Position numbers and translations under genes: made by a program
Notes under the pieces: generated by a model
Databases searched by the model: none
What the model saw: the letters and a program-made list of their open reading frames with translations, nothing else
Told to the model about the DNA's origin: nothing
NCBI RefSeq assembly: GCF_000015725.1
Contig: NC_008825.1
Span: forward strand, 3,534,001 to 3,598,000
Reading direction: 5' to 3'
Length of the DNA: 64,000 nucleotides
Source of the DNA: Methylibium petroleiphilum PM1
GTDB lineage: Bacteria; Pseudomonadota; Gammaproteobacteria; Burkholderiales; Burkholderiaceae_C
Part shown: piece by piece, positions 1 through 10,073 of the stretch
Numbering within the stretch: position 1 is the stretch's first letter
Layout: each line of letters starts with the position of its first letter

Positions 1-37
1 CAACCTGCTGCCCACGGCGTCGATCGTCGGGCAGGCG

Positions 38-1960
38 ATGGGCGAGGCCCGCCGCGCCCTGGGCCTGGTGCTGGTGGGTGCGGCGGTCCTGCTTGCCATG
101 CTGGTCGGCGAGCGCTGGCTGTCCAGCACCGCCGAGCAGGCCGCCGCGCGCCGCCACGCCGAAGCCCTGCGGGTGGCCGGGGCGATGCGCCTGGTGGACC
201 TGGAGCGGACCACGGCGGCCCAGATGGCCGTGATCACCGGCCAGCCGCGCTGGGTGGAGCGCTTCGACAGCCAGCGACTCGAGTTCGAGCGCCTGCAGGC
301 CGAGGCCCGCAGCCTGGCGCCGGCGCACGCCATCGAGCGCTTCGACAGCGAGACGCTCAGCGCGACGGCCGAACTGGAAGACATGCGCGAATCGGCCTTC
401 GAGGCGGTGACCGTGGGCGCGGCCGACGTCGCGCGCAAGATCTTCGAGGGCAACCGCTACCGCGAGCAATCCGCGCTGCTGCAGCAGGCGATTGCCGACT
501 TCAGCGAGGCCACCGTGGCCGCCGCCGGCGCCGAGATCAACGCGCTGCGCCGCCGCAATGCATTGTTCGGGGCCGGGCTGCTGGTGTGCGGCGGGCTGCT
601 CGGGGCCTTTCTCTGGCGCCGCCTGGCCGGCTCGCGCACGCGCTTCCTGCATGCCGAGCAGCGCGTGAAGCACCTGGCCGCCAGCGACCTGCTCACCGGC
701 CTGCCCAACCGCGCGGCACTGCACGACGAGATGGCCGCCGCCATGGCGCGCGCCGAACGGGCCGGCACCCACCTCGCGGTGCTGATGATCGACCTGGACC
801 GCTTCAAGCCGATCAACGACCGCCACGGCCACCTGGTGGGCGACCGGGTGCTGAAGGAAGTGGCACGGCGCCTGTGCCACATCCTGCGCGGCGGCGAGAC
901 CTGCGCGCGCTACGGCGGCGACGAGTTCGTGGTGCTGGTCGACGACGACGTTCAGCCCTCGGCGGCGCACCACTTGGCCGAACGCGTGGTGCGCGCGATG
1001 AGCGAGCCGATGCAGATCGGGCCGCTCAGCGTGACCATCGGCGCGACCGTGGGCATCGCCCGCTTTCCGGACGATGGGCGCGACGCCGACGAACTGCTGC
1101 GCAAGGCCGACTCGGCGCTCTACCGCGCCAAGGCCGAGAGCCGCGGCGGGCTGAGCTTCTACAACGTGGGCCTCGACGAGCTGGTGGCCGAGCGCGCCGC
1201 GCTGGAACAGGCCATGCGGGACGGCCTCACCCGCGGCGAGTTCGTGGCGTACTTCCAGCCCATCGTCGAACTGAACAGCCAGCGCGTGCAGTCGGTGGAA
1301 CTGCTGGCACGCTGGCAGCACCCGCAGCGCGGGCTGCTGCCGCCGGCGCAGTTCATCGCGCTGGCCGAAGACGCGGGTCTGATCGGCGCGCTGATGCTGT
1401 CGGTGCTACGCAATGCCTTCGCCGAGCTGCCGGCCCTGCCGGCGCACTGGCGCGTGTCGGTGAACGTGGCGCCGCAGCAGATCCAGGACGAGACGCTGGT
1501 GCCGCAGCTGCTGGCCCTGCTGGCCGAGCACGGCGTGCCTCCGGCCCGGCTGGACGTGGAACTGACCGAGACCGCGCTGGTGCGCGACACCTCCGCGGCA
1601 CGGCGCGTGATGCGCGACCTGAAGCTGGCGGGCTTCACCGTCACGCTCGACGACTTCGGCACCGGCCACTCCAGCCTCGCCTACCTGGCGGAGCTGGACT
1701 TCGACAAGATCAAGATCGACCGCTCGTTCGTGCACACGCTGCGCGAGCGTCCGCAAAGCGCCAAGGTGGTGGACGCCATCATCGGCCTGTCGCGCAGCCT
1801 CGGCGTGCCGGCCGTCGCCGAAGGCATCGAGACCGAAGCCGACGCCACGCGCCTGCTGCGCATGGGCTGCGCCCTCGGCCAGGGCTACCTGTTCGGGCGA
1901 CCGGTCCCGGCTGGCGAGCTGCCGGGGCTGGGTGAGGGGCCGCGGGCGACGGCGGCGTGA
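38..1960 (+). CDS. Membrane-anchored GGDEF/EAL cyclic-di-GMP signalling protein
   Basis: Probable inner-membrane enzyme of cyclic-di-GMP turnover. Two hydrophobic segments (about residues 8-26 and 175-193) bracket a mostly helical periplasmic sensor region. A GGDEF domain follows with an intact active-site loop (YGGDEF, residues 292-297), then an EAL domain. The EAL signature reads ELL (421-423) rather than EAL, but the glutamate and later catalytic motifs DDFGTG and AVAEGIET are present, so phosphodiesterase activity is possible as well as diguanylate cyclase activity. Which direction dominates cannot be read from sequence. The reading frame stays open to the left edge, so the true start may lie upstream; the ATG used here has no clear ribosome site. 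It ends 7 bases before the convergent hipA stop. Confidence 0.85.
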   Translation: MGEARRALGLVLVGAAVLLAMLVGERWLSSTAEQAAARRHAEALRVAGAMRLVDLERTTAAQMAVITGQPRWVERFDSQRLEFERLQAEARSLAPAHAIERFDSETLSATAELEDMRESAFEAVTVGAADVARKIFEGNRYREQSALLQQAIADFSEATVAAAGAEINALRRRNALFGAGLLVCGGLLGAFLWRRLAGSRTRFLHAEQRVKHLAASDLLTGLPNRAALHDEMAAAMARAERAGTHLAVLMIDLDRFKPINDRHGHLVGDRVLKEVARRLCHILRGGETCARYGGDEFVVLVDDDVQPSAAHHLAERVVRAMSEPMQIGPLSVTIGATVGIARFPDDGRDADELLRKADSALYRAKAESRGGLSFYNVGLDELVAERAALEQAMRDGLTRGEFVAYFQPIVELNSQRVQSVELLARWQHPQRGLLPPAQFIALAEDAGLIGALMLSVLRNAFAELPALPAHWRVSVNVAPQQIQDETLVPQLLALLAEHGVPPARLDVELTETALVRDTSAARRVMRDLKLAGFTVTLDDFGTGHSSLAYLAELDFDKIKIDRSFVHTLRERPQSAKVVDAIIGLSRSLGVPAVAEGIETEADATRLLRMGCALGQGYLFGRPVPAGELPGLGEGPRATAA

Positions 1961-1967
1961 GGGGCCT

Positions 1968-3320
1968 TCACGAGGCCTTCGCCGCTTCGAGCCGGCCCAC
2001 GGCGGCCCGGATGCCGCCCAGGATCGAATCGGCGACGTAGGCCGGAAAGCCCGGCGGCAGCTTCGCGGCCACTGCGTCCAGGGCGACGGGGGTCCTGTCG
2101 ATGATGTCCTGGATCAACCCGTCCACGCCCTGCCCCGACGCGGACACGATCCCGCTCCGCCGCCCGACCGCCTCCCAATGCCGGCGCAGGATGTCGCGCA
2201 TGCGCCAGTGCGCGTTGGTGCACCGCAGCGCCATCGCCAGCTTGACGCGATGCGGAGAAATCCGGTTGAGGCCGTTGCCCAGCACGGGATAGGCGGACAC
2301 CACGTCGTAGAGCGGCGTCATCGAGAAGGCACCGCCCGCGTGCAGCGCGATGCTGAAGTTCTTGGCATGCCCGTCCGGCGCGCACATCAGCCAGAACATC
2401 AGCTGGGCCCGGAAGAAGTTCTCACGGTCCTGAACGCGACGACGCGAGGCGTTCAGCACCTCCAGAATGCCGTCGATGCCCGGGCCGCCGTCGGCCTCGT
2501 ATTTGGCGTGTGCCGGCGTGCCGGTGGCCTGGCACATGTCTTCCTGCGGCAGGCGAATGATCCAGGCGCCATCGTCTGCCCACATCCGGTCGAAACGCTC
2601 GACGCCGAGGACGCGCTGGCCCTCGAACGCCAGCGGGTGGCAGCGCGCGACGGGCAGGCCGTAGGCCTCCAGCACCTGGGCGCACAGCCATTCGTTCTCC
2701 ACCGAGTCGCGCAGGTCGAGCTTCATGTTCCCCACCAGGCCCAGCGGCAACTTCAGGATGTGGGTGGTGGGTGTCGGTCCCATCGGACGCCACCACCGAC
2801 CCTCGTGCCACAGCAGCGCCGTCTTCTCCTGTGCACCGGCGATCGAGATGCGGAACTCGTCCGCGTCCGCGGTTCGTTGGTCGAAGCCGCTGGGCGTGAG
2901 CGCGGCGTTCAGCGCCCGCGCCACACCCGCCTCGTCGAGCGGCCGGGCCTGGACGGTCTTCACATCGCCGGGGTCCTGCCCGTCGGGCAGGATCTGCAGC
3001 GCACCGACGCAATCGCGGCCGATCTCGGTCAGCAGGTCGAAGGCGTCTGTGGTCGCTGTCTTGAACCGGCGTGCCAGACGTTCACGGATCGGTCGGCTGT
3101 CCGGCAGCAGGTTCTCGAAGTAGTCGCGGACGGCGTTGCCCTTGTGCGGCGGATTGCCCGGCCTGAAGGGCAATGACAGGGACAGCGGCCTCACCTGCGG
3201 CGAGCGCAACCAGCCCGCGTCGTAGCGCAACTCGTCTCCGGCGGGCGAGGTGCTCCAGGCCCCCACCCGCTCGCCGTTCATCCACAAAGCGAGCGTGCGC
3301 GTGTGCGATCGCCTTCCCAT
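1968..3320 (-). CDS. hipA: HipA-family serine/threonine kinase toxin
   Basis: Toxin kinase of a HipBA-type toxin-antitoxin module; in E. coli HipA phosphorylates GltX and causes persistence. Of 450 residues, the N-terminal subdomain carries the family blocks YFENLLPD (67-74) and IGRDCVGALQ (100-109). The kinase core shows the SIAGAQEK loop (159-166, with S159 aligned to the autophosphorylated serine), an ATP-binding lysine in ILKLPLG (K190), the catalytic DGHAKN (D316, N321) and the metal aspartate in LYDV (D339). All key residues are intact, so an active kinase is expected. The ATG lies 6 bases after the stop of hipB, so the two are co-transcribed from the promoter in front of hipB. The target here is unknown. 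Confidence 0.93.
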   Translation of the reverse strand: MGRRSHTRTLALWMNGERVGAWSTSPAGDELRYDAGWLRSPQVRPLSLSLPFRPGNPPHKGNAVRDYFENLLPDSRPIRERLARRFKTATTDAFDLLTEIGRDCVGALQILPDGQDPGDVKTVQARPLDEAGVARALNAALTPSGFDQRTADADEFRISIAGAQEKTALLWHEGRWWRPMGPTPTTHILKLPLGLVGNMKLDLRDSVENEWLCAQVLEAYGLPVARCHPLAFEGQRVLGVERFDRMWADDGAWIIRLPQEDMCQATGTPAHAKYEADGGPGIDGILEVLNASRRRVQDRENFFRAQLMFWLMCAPDGHAKNFSIALHAGGAFSMTPLYDVVSAYPVLGNGLNRISPHRVKLAMALRCTNAHWRMRDILRRHWEAVGRRSGIVSASGQGVDGLIQDIIDRTPVALDAVAAKLPPGFPAYVADSILGGIRAAVGRLEAAKAS

Positions 3321-3326
3321 CGGCAG

Positions 3327-3611
3327 CTACCACTGCGCCTTTTCGGACCCGCCGGGTACGCCGCCCGCCTTGGGTGAAGCAGCTCCCGAAGACCGCTGTT
3401 GCCTCAGCACGAGCTCGACATCGAGGATGCTGAGCAGCTTCATCAGCCGGGCCGCGCTGACGGTGCCTGCATTGCGCTCGAGCGCAGACAGCGTCTGCTG
3501 CGTGACCCCGAGCCGTGCGGCAAGGTCTGCCTGCGTCAGGCCGGCCGCCTTGCGAAAGCTCTGCAGCAGGCCGGGAAGCTGGTCTGCCGTGCGCACCGGG
3601 AACTCGTCCAT
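3327..3611 (-). CDS. hipB: HipB-family HTH antitoxin
   Basis: Antitoxin and autorepressor of the hipBA pair, 94 residues. A Cro/CI-type helix-turn-helix spans about residues 14-62 (core LTQADLAARLGVTQQTLSALE), followed by a short low-complexity tail rich in Ser, Gly and Ala. The ATG at 3611 is preferred over an in-frame upstream TTG at 3671, because that TTG is part of the -35 box of the promoter and the ATG lies about 32 bases past the -10 box with a weak GAGCGG ribosome site. Family members bind DNA as dimers and repress together with HipA; repeated half-sites around the promoter fit this. Confidence 0.88.
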   Translation of the reverse strand: MDEFPVRTADQLPGLLQSFRKAAGLTQADLAARLGVTQQTLSALERNAGTVSAARLMKLLSILDVELVLRQQRSSGAASPKAGGVPGGSEKAQW

Positions 3612-3642
3612 ACAGCCGCTCGTTGGTAGCGTCGTTAAACGC

Positions 3643-3671
3643 ACTATAGGCTGTAATCTTGATTTACTCAA
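3643..3671 (-). promoter_or_regulatory. Sigma-70 type promoter of hipBA
   Basis: Reading the minus strand, TTGAGT (3671-3666) and TATAGT (3648-3643) are separated by exactly 17 bases. This sits in an AT-rich patch that is unusual for this genome, and the -10 box ends 32 bases before the hipB ATG. A GCTGTA half-site overlaps the spacer next to the -10 box. Confidence 0.75.
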
Positions 3672-3676
3672 GTTAC

Positions 3677-3697
3677 GCTGTATTTAGAGAATACAGC
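3677..3697. promoter_or_regulatory. Candidate HipB operator, inverted repeat
   Basis: GCTGTATT - TAGAG - AATACAGC forms perfect 8-base arms around 5 bases, just upstream of the hipBA -35 box. The GCTGTA core recurs at 3650-3655 and, inverted, at 3611-3616 where it touches the hipB start codon. Binding by HipB is inferred from position and family behaviour. Confidence 0.6.
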
Positions 3698-3763
3698 TCG
3701 AAGGCTGATCTCGGCCAACGATGACGCCGCCCGGGGACCGCGCGCAGATCGCTTGGTGTTTGC

Positions 3764-3840
3764 TGGTAGGCCGTGTTGGACTTGAACCAACGACCAAAGG
3801 ATTATGAGTCCTCTGCTCTAACCAACTGAGCTAACGGCCC
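3764..3840 (-). tRNA. tRNA with anticodon CAT (Met, or Ile2 read with lysidine)
   Basis: A 77-base cloverleaf with encoded CCA: 7-pair acceptor stem (GGGCCGT with ACGGCCT, first pair G-U), D arm GCTC...GAGC, anticodon stem GAGGA/TCCTT with loop CTCATAA, and T arm GTTGG/CCAAC with loop TTCAAGT. The anticodon CAT does not separate elongator Met from the lysidine-modified Ile2 tRNA. The TTGGTCG variable/T-stem junction and TTCAAGT loop resemble E. coli Ile2, so Ile2 is possible. The 3' end faces hipBA. Confidence 0.92.
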
Positions 3841-3960
3841 CTTGCTCGGGACCATGGCGTTCCGCGAAGCGCTTGCTTCCAGGAAGGCGATCGACCCGGC
3901 ACCAGCGCGGATTGTAGGCATCGCTACCATGGCTCTGGCCCTGCGATCGGGAGGCACGCC

Positions 3961-5370
3961 ATGACGACACCCACGACGATGACACCAGCGCGCATTGAAC
4001 GCGACAGCTTCGGCGACATCGCCGTGCCCGGCGACCGGCTGTGGGGGGCGCAGACGCAGCGCTCGCTGCACCACTTCGACATCTCCACCGAGCGCATGCC
4101 GCCGGAGCTGCTGCTGGCGCTGGCGCTGGTGAAGCGCTGCGCCGCCCAGGTGAACCGCGACCTGGGCGTGCTCGACGCGCGCAAGGCCGAGGCCATCATC
4201 GCCGCCGCCGACGAGGTGATCGCCGGACAGCATGCCGACGAGTTTCCGCTGTCGCTGTGGCAGACCGGTTCGGGCACGCAGAGCAACATGAACATGAACG
4301 AGGTGCTGGCCAACCGCGCCTCGCAGCTGCTGGGCGGGCCGGTGGGCGAGCAGCGGCTGGTGCATCCGAACGACGAGGTGAACCGCGGGCAGTCGTCGAA
4401 CGACGTGTTTCCCACCGCGATGAACGTGGCCGCGGTCCGCGCGATCGAGGACGCGCTGCTGCCGGCGCTGGCCACGCTGCACGATACGCTGGCCGGCAAG
4501 GCACGCGCCTACGCCGAGCTGGTGAAGATCGGCCGCACCCACCTGCAGGACGCCACGCCGCTGAGCCTGGGGCAGGAGATGTCGGGCTGGGTGGCGCAGC
4601 TGGCGCACGGCATCGGCCACCTGCGCGCCGCGCTGCCGCACCTGCGCGAGCTGGCGCTGGGCGGCACCGCGGTGGGCACCGGGCTCAATGCGCACCCGGA
4701 GTTCGGCACGCGGGTGGCGCAGGCGCTGTCGCAGGCCGCGGGGACCGACTTCGTGTCGGCGCCGAACAAGTTCGAGGCGCTGGCGGCGCACGACGCGCTG
4801 GTGCATGCGCACGGCGCGCTGAAGACGCTGGCGGCGTCGCTGATGAAGATCGCCAACGACGTGCGCTGGCTGGCCTCGGGCCCGCGCTCGGGGCTGGGCG
4901 AGCTGCGCATTCCGGAGAACGAGCCGGGCAGTTCCATCATGCCCGGCAAGGTGAACCCCACGCAGTGCGAGGCTTTGACGATGGCGTGCTGCCAGGTGCT
5001 GGGCAACGACGTGGCGGTGAACGTCGCCGGCGCGTCGGGCAACTTCGAGCTCAACGTCTACAAGCCGGTGATCATCCACAACGTGCTGCAGAGCCTCCGG
5101 CTGCTGGCCGACGGCGCGCGCAGCTTCGATGCGCATTGCGCGCGGGGCATCGAGCCGGACCGTGGCCGCATCGCCGAACTGCTGCAACGCTCATTGATGC
5201 TGGTGACGGCGTTGAACCCGCACATCGGCTACGACAAGGCCGCGCAGATCGCGAAGAAGGCGCACGCCGAGGGGCTGACGCTGCGCGAGGCGGCCGTGGC
5301 CTCGGGGCACCTGACGGGCGAGCAGTTCGATGCGTGGGTGCGGCCGGAGCGGATGATCGGGCCGGGTTGA
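3961..5370 (+). CDS. fumC: Class II fumarate hydratase
   Basis: Catalyses reversible hydration of fumarate to malate in the TCA cycle; the family is an iron-free, oxygen-stable cytosolic homotetramer. At 469 residues it has normal length. The superfamily signature [11 protein letters not shown] lies at residues 323-333, with earlier blocks [28 protein letters not shown] and [10 protein letters not shown] around the active site. A strong GGGAGG ribosome site precedes the ATG. It stands alone on the plus strand and converges with hrcA with only 3 bases between stop codons. No promoter was identified between the tRNA and this gene. Confidence 0.97.
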   Translation: MTTPTTMTPARIERDSFGDIAVPGDRLWGAQTQRSLHHFDISTERMPPELLLALALVKRCAAQVNRDLGVLDARKAEAIIAAADEVIAGQHADEFPLSLWQTGSGTQSNMNMNEVLANRASQLLGGPVGEQRLVHPNDEVNRGQSSNDVFPTAMNVAAVRAIEDALLPALATLHDTLAGKARAYAELVKIGRTHLQDATPLSLGQEMSGWVAQLAHGIGHLRAALPHLRELALGGTAVGTGLNAHPEFGTRVAQALSQAAGTDFVSAPNKFEALAAHDALVHAHGALKTLAASLMKIANDVRWLASGPRSGLGELRIPENEPGSSIMPGKVNPTQCEALTMACCQVLGNDVAVNVAGASGNFELNVYKPVIIHNVLQSLRLLADGARSFDAHCARGIEPDRGRIAELLQRSLMLVTALNPHIGYDKAAQIAKKAHAEGLTLREAAVASGHLTGEQFDAWVRPERMIGPG

Positions 5371-5373
5371 GCG

Positions 5374-6402
5374 CTACTTCTGGCTCAGCGCCTGCGTCAC
5401 CAGCCGCGAGGTGATGTCGACGATCTGGATCATGCGGTCGTACGCCATGCGCGTGGGGCCGATGACGCCCAGCGTGCCGACGATCTTGCCGTCCACCTCG
5501 TACGGCGCCGACACCACCGACAGCTCCTCGAACGGCACGATCTGGCTCTCGCCGCCGATGTAGATGCGCACGCCCTCGGCGCGGCTGCTCACGTCGAGCA
5601 GGCGCATCAGCTGGGTCTTCTGCTCGAACAGGTCGAACAGCTTGCGCAGCGAGCCCATGTCGCTGGAGAAGTCCTGCATCGTCAGCAGGTTGCGCTCGCC
5701 CGAGACCACCACCTGCTCGTTCTCGCCGTCGGCGGCTTCGCTGCCGAACTGCACCGCGGCCTGCATCAGCAGGGCGATCTCGCCGCGCAGCGCGTCGATC
5801 TCGGTCTTGAGCCGCTCGCGCACCGCCTCGATGCTGAGGCCGCTGTAGTGGGCGTTGATGAAGTTACTGGCCTCCACCAGCTCGGCCGGGCTGTGGTCGC
5901 GCGCGGTGAAGATCACGCGGTTCTGCACGTCGCCGTCGGGCGAGACCAGGATCACCAGCACGCGCCGCTCGCCCAGGCGCATGAACTCGATGTGGTGGAA
6001 CACGCCGGCCTTGCGCGGCGCGGTGACCACGCCGACGAACTGCGACAGGTTGGACAGCACCTGGGCCGCATGGGTGATCACGCGCTGCGGCTGGTCAGGC
6101 TGCAGCTGTTCTTGCGCAGCGGCCAGGCCCGGCTCGCTGCGCGCCATGTCGAGCGGCCGCGCGGTGAGCATGGTGTCGACGAACAGCCGGTAGCCGCGCG
6201 CCGTGGGGATGCGCCCGGCGCTGGTGTGCGGGCTGGCGATCAGGCCCAGCTCCTCCAGGTCGGCCATCACGTTGCGGATGGTGGCCGGGCTCAGCTCCAG
6301 CCCGGACGCCCGCGACAGCGTGCGCGACCCGACCGGCTGACCATCGGCGATATAGCGCTCGACCAGCGTCTTCAACAGGGTCTTGGCACGTTCGTCGAGC
6401 AT
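5374..6402 (-). CDS. hrcA: Heat-inducible transcription repressor HrcA
   Basis: Repressor that binds CIRCE elements ahead of chaperone genes and needs GroE to stay active. From the MLDERAK start it is 342 residues: a winged-helix N-terminus ([21 protein letters not shown], then [22 protein letters not shown]), a central GAF-like region, and a C-terminal dimerisation part ending in [16 protein letters not shown]. Family proteins in Burkholderiales begin MLDxRA, so the ATG at 6402 is preferred over upstream in-frame ATGs at 6414 and 6438; none has a clear ribosome site. It is divergent from nadK, as commonly seen in this order. No CIRCE element was noticed in this intergenic space. Confidence 0.95.
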   Translation of the reverse strand: MLDERAKTLLKTLVERYIADGQPVGSRTLSRASGLELSPATIRNVMADLEELGLIASPHTSAGRIPTARGYRLFVDTMLTARPLDMARSEPGLAAAQEQLQPDQPQRVITHAAQVLSNLSQFVGVVTAPRKAGVFHHIEFMRLGERRVLVILVSPDGDVQNRVIFTARDHSPAELVEASNFINAHYSGLSIEAVRERLKTEIDALRGEIALLMQAAVQFGSEAADGENEQVVVSGERNLLTMQDFSSDMGSLRKLFDLFEQKTQLMRLLDVSSRAEGVRIYIGGESQIVPFEELSVVSAPYEVDGKIVGTLGVIGPTRMAYDRMIQIVDITSRLVTQALSQK

Positions 6403-6488
6403 GGTGGAAATCATTGTAGGGCGCGGTTTTGCGGGCATGTGGCGAGGTGCGCGCCGCGTCGAATGGCTGTGGTGTAATTTCTCTCACC

Positions 6489-7394
6489 ATGGCGAGCCGT
6501 TTCCGTCACGCTGCCCTCGTCGGCAAATACCAGGCGCCGGGCAGTCGCCAGGTGCTTGCCAGCGTGGCCGAGTTCCTCACGAACCAGGGGCTCGAGGTCT
6601 CGCTCGACACCACCACCGCCATGGCCGTCGGCCTGCCCGACTACGGCGCGCTCGACGCCGCCCAGATCGGCAAGCACTGCGACCTGGCGGTCGTGGTCGG
6701 CGGCGACGGCACCATGCTCGGCACCGCGCGGCAACTGGCGCGCTACGGCGTGCCGCTGATCGGCATCAACCAGGGCCGGCTCGGCTTCATGACCGACATC
6801 CCGATGGCAGAGTTCCGCGAGACCATCGCACCCATGATCGCCGGCGACTACGAGGAAGAGCACCGCACCATGCTGGAAGGCTGCGTCAAGCGGCCCTCGG
6901 GCGACGAGTTCGACGTGATCTACGAGACCTTCGCCGTCAACGACGTGGTGGTGAGCCGCGGCGCCAGCGCCGGCATGGTGGAGCTGCGGGTCGATGTGCA
7001 GGACCAGTTCGTGGCCAATTTCCGCGCCGACGGGCTGATCATCTCGTCGCCCACCGGCTCGACCGCCTACGCGCTGTCGGCCGGCGGGCCGATCCTGCAC
7101 CCGGGCATCTCGGGCTGGCTGATGGTGCCGATCGCGCCGCATGCGCTGTCCAATCGCCCCATCGTGCTGCCCGACGACAGCGAGGTGCGCATCGAGATCG
7201 TCGCCGGCCGCGATGCCAGCGTGAACTTCGACCACCAGAGCCTCGCCAGCCTGCTGCACGGCGACCGCATCTGCGTGCGCCGCAGCGAGCACCGCGTGCG
7301 CGTGCTGCACCCGCGCGGCTGGAACTTCTATGCCACGCTGCGCCGCAAGCTGCACTGGAACGAAGGTGTGCTGCCCGACGGCGCGCACTCCTGA
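6489..7394 (+). CDS. nadK: NAD kinase
   Basis: Phosphorylates NAD to NADP in the cytoplasm. The 301-residue protein carries the diagnostic GGDGT (71-75), followed by [11 protein letters not shown] and, in the C-terminal lobe, [18 protein letters not shown]. The ATG was chosen because the conserved sequence begins right there ([13 protein letters not shown]), although the frame is open upstream. A weak -10-like TGTAAT (6473-6478) lies just ahead. First gene of a compact plus-strand run with recN 29 bases downstream. Confidence 0.96.
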   Translation: MASRFRHAALVGKYQAPGSRQVLASVAEFLTNQGLEVSLDTTTAMAVGLPDYGALDAAQIGKHCDLAVVVGGDGTMLGTARQLARYGVPLIGINQGRLGFMTDIPMAEFRETIAPMIAGDYEEEHRTMLEGCVKRPSGDEFDVIYETFAVNDVVVSRGASAGMVELRVDVQDQFVANFRADGLIISSPTGSTAYALSAGGPILHPGISGWLMVPIAPHALSNRPIVLPDDSEVRIEIVAGRDASVNFDHQSLASLLHGDRICVRRSEHRVRVLHPRGWNFYATLRRKLHWNEGVLPDGAHS

Positions 7395-7423
7395 GCCGTG
7401 GGCGGCACGCTGAGGAAGACCCC

Positions 7424-9145
7424 ATGCTGAAGCGCATCGCCCTGCGCGACTTCGTCATCGTGCCCGCGCTCGAGCTCGACCTGCAGGCCGGGTTCACCGC
7501 GCTCACCGGCGAGACCGGTGCCGGCAAGTCCATCCTGGTCGATGCGCTGCAGCTCGCGCTCGGCCACCGCGGCGACGCCGGCGTGGTGCGCGAGGGCGCG
7601 ACGCGCGCCGAGATCAGCGCCGAGTTCGACACGCCGGCCTCGCTGCGGCCCTGGCTGGCCGATGCCGGCTTCGCCGATGAAGAGGACGGTGGCGACGACC
7701 CCCTGCTGCTGCGCCGCACGCTCGACGCCCAGGGCAAGAGCCGTGCGTGGATCAACGGCAGCCCGGCCACCATCGGCCAGCTGCGCGAGGCGGGCGAGCA
7801 CCTGGTCGACATCCACGGGCAGCACGCCTGGCAGAGCCTGACGCGGCCCGACGCGGTGCGCGGCCTGCTCGACGGCTATGCCGGCCTCGACACCGCGCCG
7901 CTGGCCGCCGCCTGGAGCGCGTGGCGCAGCGCAAGCGAACAGCTCGCCGACGCGCGCAGCCGCCAGGCCGACCTGGAACGCGAGCGCGAGCGGCTGCAAT
8001 GGCAGATCGCCGAGCTCGACAAGCTGGCCCCCGGCGCCGACGAATGGCCGGAGCTCAACGCCGAGCACCACCGCCTGAGCCACGCGCAGGCCATCATCGA
8101 CGCGGTGCAGGCGGCGCTGGCCGCGATCAGCGAGGACGACGACTCGGCCGACGCGCGCAGCGCCCAGGCGATCGGTGCGCTCGAAGGTGTGCTCGACCAC
8201 GACCCGGCGCTGCGCGATCCCTTCGAGGTGCTGAAGAGCGCGCAGGCCCAGCTGCAGGACGCCGCCCACACGCTGCACGCCACGCTGCGCCACGGCGAGC
8301 TGGACCCGGAGCGCCTGCAGGCGCTCGACGAGCGGCTGGCGGCGTGGATGGGCCTCGCGCGGCGCTTCCGCCGGCCGGCCGAGGAATTGCCGGCACTGCG
8401 GGCCGCCTGGCGCGACGAGCTCACCCGGCTCGACGCCGCGACCGACCTCGACGCGCTGGAGGCCCGGGTGCAGACCACGCGCCAGGCCTACGACACCGCG
8501 GCGCAGGCCGTCAGCTCGCAACGCAAGGCCGCGGCACCGCGGCTCGCCGCGTCGGTGACGGCGGCGATGCAGCAGCTCGGCATGGCCGGCGGGCGCTTCG
8601 AGGTGGCGCTGGAGCCGTTGGCCGAGCCGCAGCGGCACGGCCGCGAGGCGGCAGAGTTTCGCGTGGCGGGGCACGCCGGCAGCACGCCGCGCGCGCTGGC
8701 CAAGGTGGCCTCGGGCGGCGAGCTGTCGCGCATCGCGCTGGCGATCGCGGTCACCACCAGCGAGCTCGGCGAGACCGGCACGCTGATCTTCGACGAGATC
8801 GACGCCGGCGTCGGCGGCAGCGTGGCCGACGCCGTGGGGCAGTTGATGCGCCGCCTGGGCCGCGACCGGCAGGTGCTGTGCGTGACCCACCTGCCGCAGG
8901 TGGCCGCCTGCGCCGACCACCACTGCGTGGTCAGCAAGGCCGCGCAGGGCGGCAGCACGCGCAGCCAGGTCGACCCGGTCACCGGCGAGGCGCGGGTGCA
9001 GGAGATCGCCCGCATGCTGGGCGGCGGCGCGGCCGGCGGCACCAGCCTGGCCCATGCGCAGGCGCTGCTGGCGGCCGCGACATCGGCCCCGCCGGCGCCT
9101 CCGGCCGCGGCCAGTGGTGGTGGACGCAAGCGGCAGCGGGCATGA
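7424..9145 (+). CDS. recN: DNA repair protein RecN
   Basis: SMC-like ATPase acting in double-strand break repair. It has 573 residues. Walker A is GETGAGKS (29-36), the long middle section is a helical coiled-coil arm, and the C-terminal half carries the ABC signature ([12 protein letters not shown]) and Walker [11 protein letters not shown] (D457). The ATG is preceded by GAGGAAG at good spacing; the frame is open far upstream but lacks family similarity there. The stop overlaps the rapZ start (ATGA), so translation of the two is probably coupled. Pairing with nadK is typical for betaproteobacteria. Confidence 0.96.
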   Translation: MLKRIALRDFVIVPALELDLQAGFTALTGETGAGKSILVDALQLALGHRGDAGVVREGATRAEISAEFDTPASLRPWLADAGFADEEDGGDDPLLLRRTLDAQGKSRAWINGSPATIGQLREAGEHLVDIHGQHAWQSLTRPDAVRGLLDGYAGLDTAPLAAAWSAWRSASEQLADARSRQADLERERERLQWQIAELDKLAPGADEWPELNAEHHRLSHAQAIIDAVQAALAAISEDDDSADARSAQAIGALEGVLDHDPALRDPFEVLKSAQAQLQDAAHTLHATLRHGELDPERLQALDERLAAWMGLARRFRRPAEELPALRAAWRDELTRLDAATDLDALEARVQTTRQAYDTAAQAVSSQRKAAAPRLAASVTAAMQQLGMAGGRFEVALEPLAEPQRHGREAAEFRVAGHAGSTPRALAKVASGGELSRIALAIAVTTSELGETGTLIFDEIDAGVGGSVADAVGQLMRRLGRDRQVLCVTHLPQVAACADHHCVVSKAAQGGSTRSQVDPVTGEARVQEIARMLGGGAAGGTSLAHAQALLAAATSAPPAPPAAASGGGRKRQRA

Positions 9146-10059
9146 GCCAGGACACCGTGGCGCCGGCCCTGCCCGACGCACCGCGCGAGGTGGTGCTGGT
9201 CACCGGCATCTCCGGCTCGGGCAAGTCGGTGGCGCTGCATGCGCTGGAGGACGCCGGCTTCTACTGCGTCGACAACCTGCCGCCCGAGCTGCTGCCGCAG
9301 TTCCTGCGCCTGGAGCAGGCCCGCACCGACGGCGCGATGCGCCGCATCGCGGTGGCGGTCGACGTGCGCAGCGCCCGTTCGCTGCCGGCGCTGCTGCCGA
9401 GCCTGTCGCAGCTGGGCAGCGAGGGCGTGAAGGTGCGCGCGATCTTCCTCGACGCCAGCACGCATGCGCTGGTGCGGCGCTTCTCCGAGACGCGGCGCCG
9501 CCACCCGCTGAGCACCGGCGCCCCCGGCGAGGCGCTCGACCAGCACCGTGCACTGACCGACGCGATCGAGCTCGAACGCGAGCTGCTCGCCGACCTGCGC
9601 GAGGCCTCCACCGTCCTCGACACCAGCCAGCTGCGCGCCGCCCAGCTGCGCGCCTGGGTGCGGCAGCTGGTGCAGGCACCGGCCGGCGCACTGACGCTGG
9701 TGTTCGAGTCCTTCGCCTTCAAGCACGGTGTGCCGCTCGATGCCGACCTGGTGTACGACGTGCGCGTGCTGCCCAATCCGCACTACATCGACGAGCTGCG
9801 CCCGCTGACCGGTCGCGACGCGCCGGTCGCCGACTACCTGCAGCAGCAGCCCGAGGTGGGCGAGATGCTGGGGCAGATCGAAGCCTTCCTGGTGCGCTGG
9901 CTGCCGGCGTTCGAGCAGGACCAGCGCGCCTACCTCACCGTCGCGATCGGCTGCACCGGCGGCCAGCACCGCTCGGTCTACTTCGTCGAGCAGCTCGCCC
10001 GGCGCTTCCGCGACCGCGGTGCGACGCTGGTGCGCCACCGCGAGCTCGACGCGCTCTGA
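9142..10059 (+). CDS. rapZ: RNase adapter / nucleotide-binding protein RapZ
   Basis: P-loop protein of the RapZ (YvcJ/YhbJ) family; in E. coli it delivers small RNA GlmZ to RNase E to control glucosamine-6-phosphate synthase. The 305 residues include Walker A GISGSGKS (22-29), the block DNLPPELLP, and the C-terminal RNA-binding-type segment [18 protein letters not shown]. Whether a GlmZ-like RNA exists in this organism cannot be seen here. In many relatives rapZ sits beside hprK; here it is fused into a recN operon by a 4-base overlap. The LON-domain gene starts 14 bases downstream. Confidence 0.95.
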   Translation: MSQDTVAPALPDAPREVVLVTGISGSGKSVALHALEDAGFYCVDNLPPELLPQFLRLEQARTDGAMRRIAVAVDVRSARSLPALLPSLSQLGSEGVKVRAIFLDASTHALVRRFSETRRRHPLSTGAPGEALDQHRALTDAIELERELLADLREASTVLDTSQLRAAQLRAWVRQLVQAPAGALTLVFESFAFKHGVPLDADLVYDVRVLPNPHYIDELRPLTGRDAPVADYLQQQPEVGEMLGQIEAFLVRWLPAFEQDQRAYLTVAIGCTGGQHRSVYFVEQLARRFRDRGATLVRHRELDAL

Positions 10060-10073
10060 GAAGCCGGTCGCCG

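Noticed and set aside
3764-3840. Prophage or island attachment site at the tRNA
   Set aside because: No integrase, no second copy of the tRNA 3' end noticed in the window.
3802-5187. 461-codon frame opposite fumC
   Set aside because: Antisense shadow of a clearly conserved enzyme; also runs across the tRNA gene.
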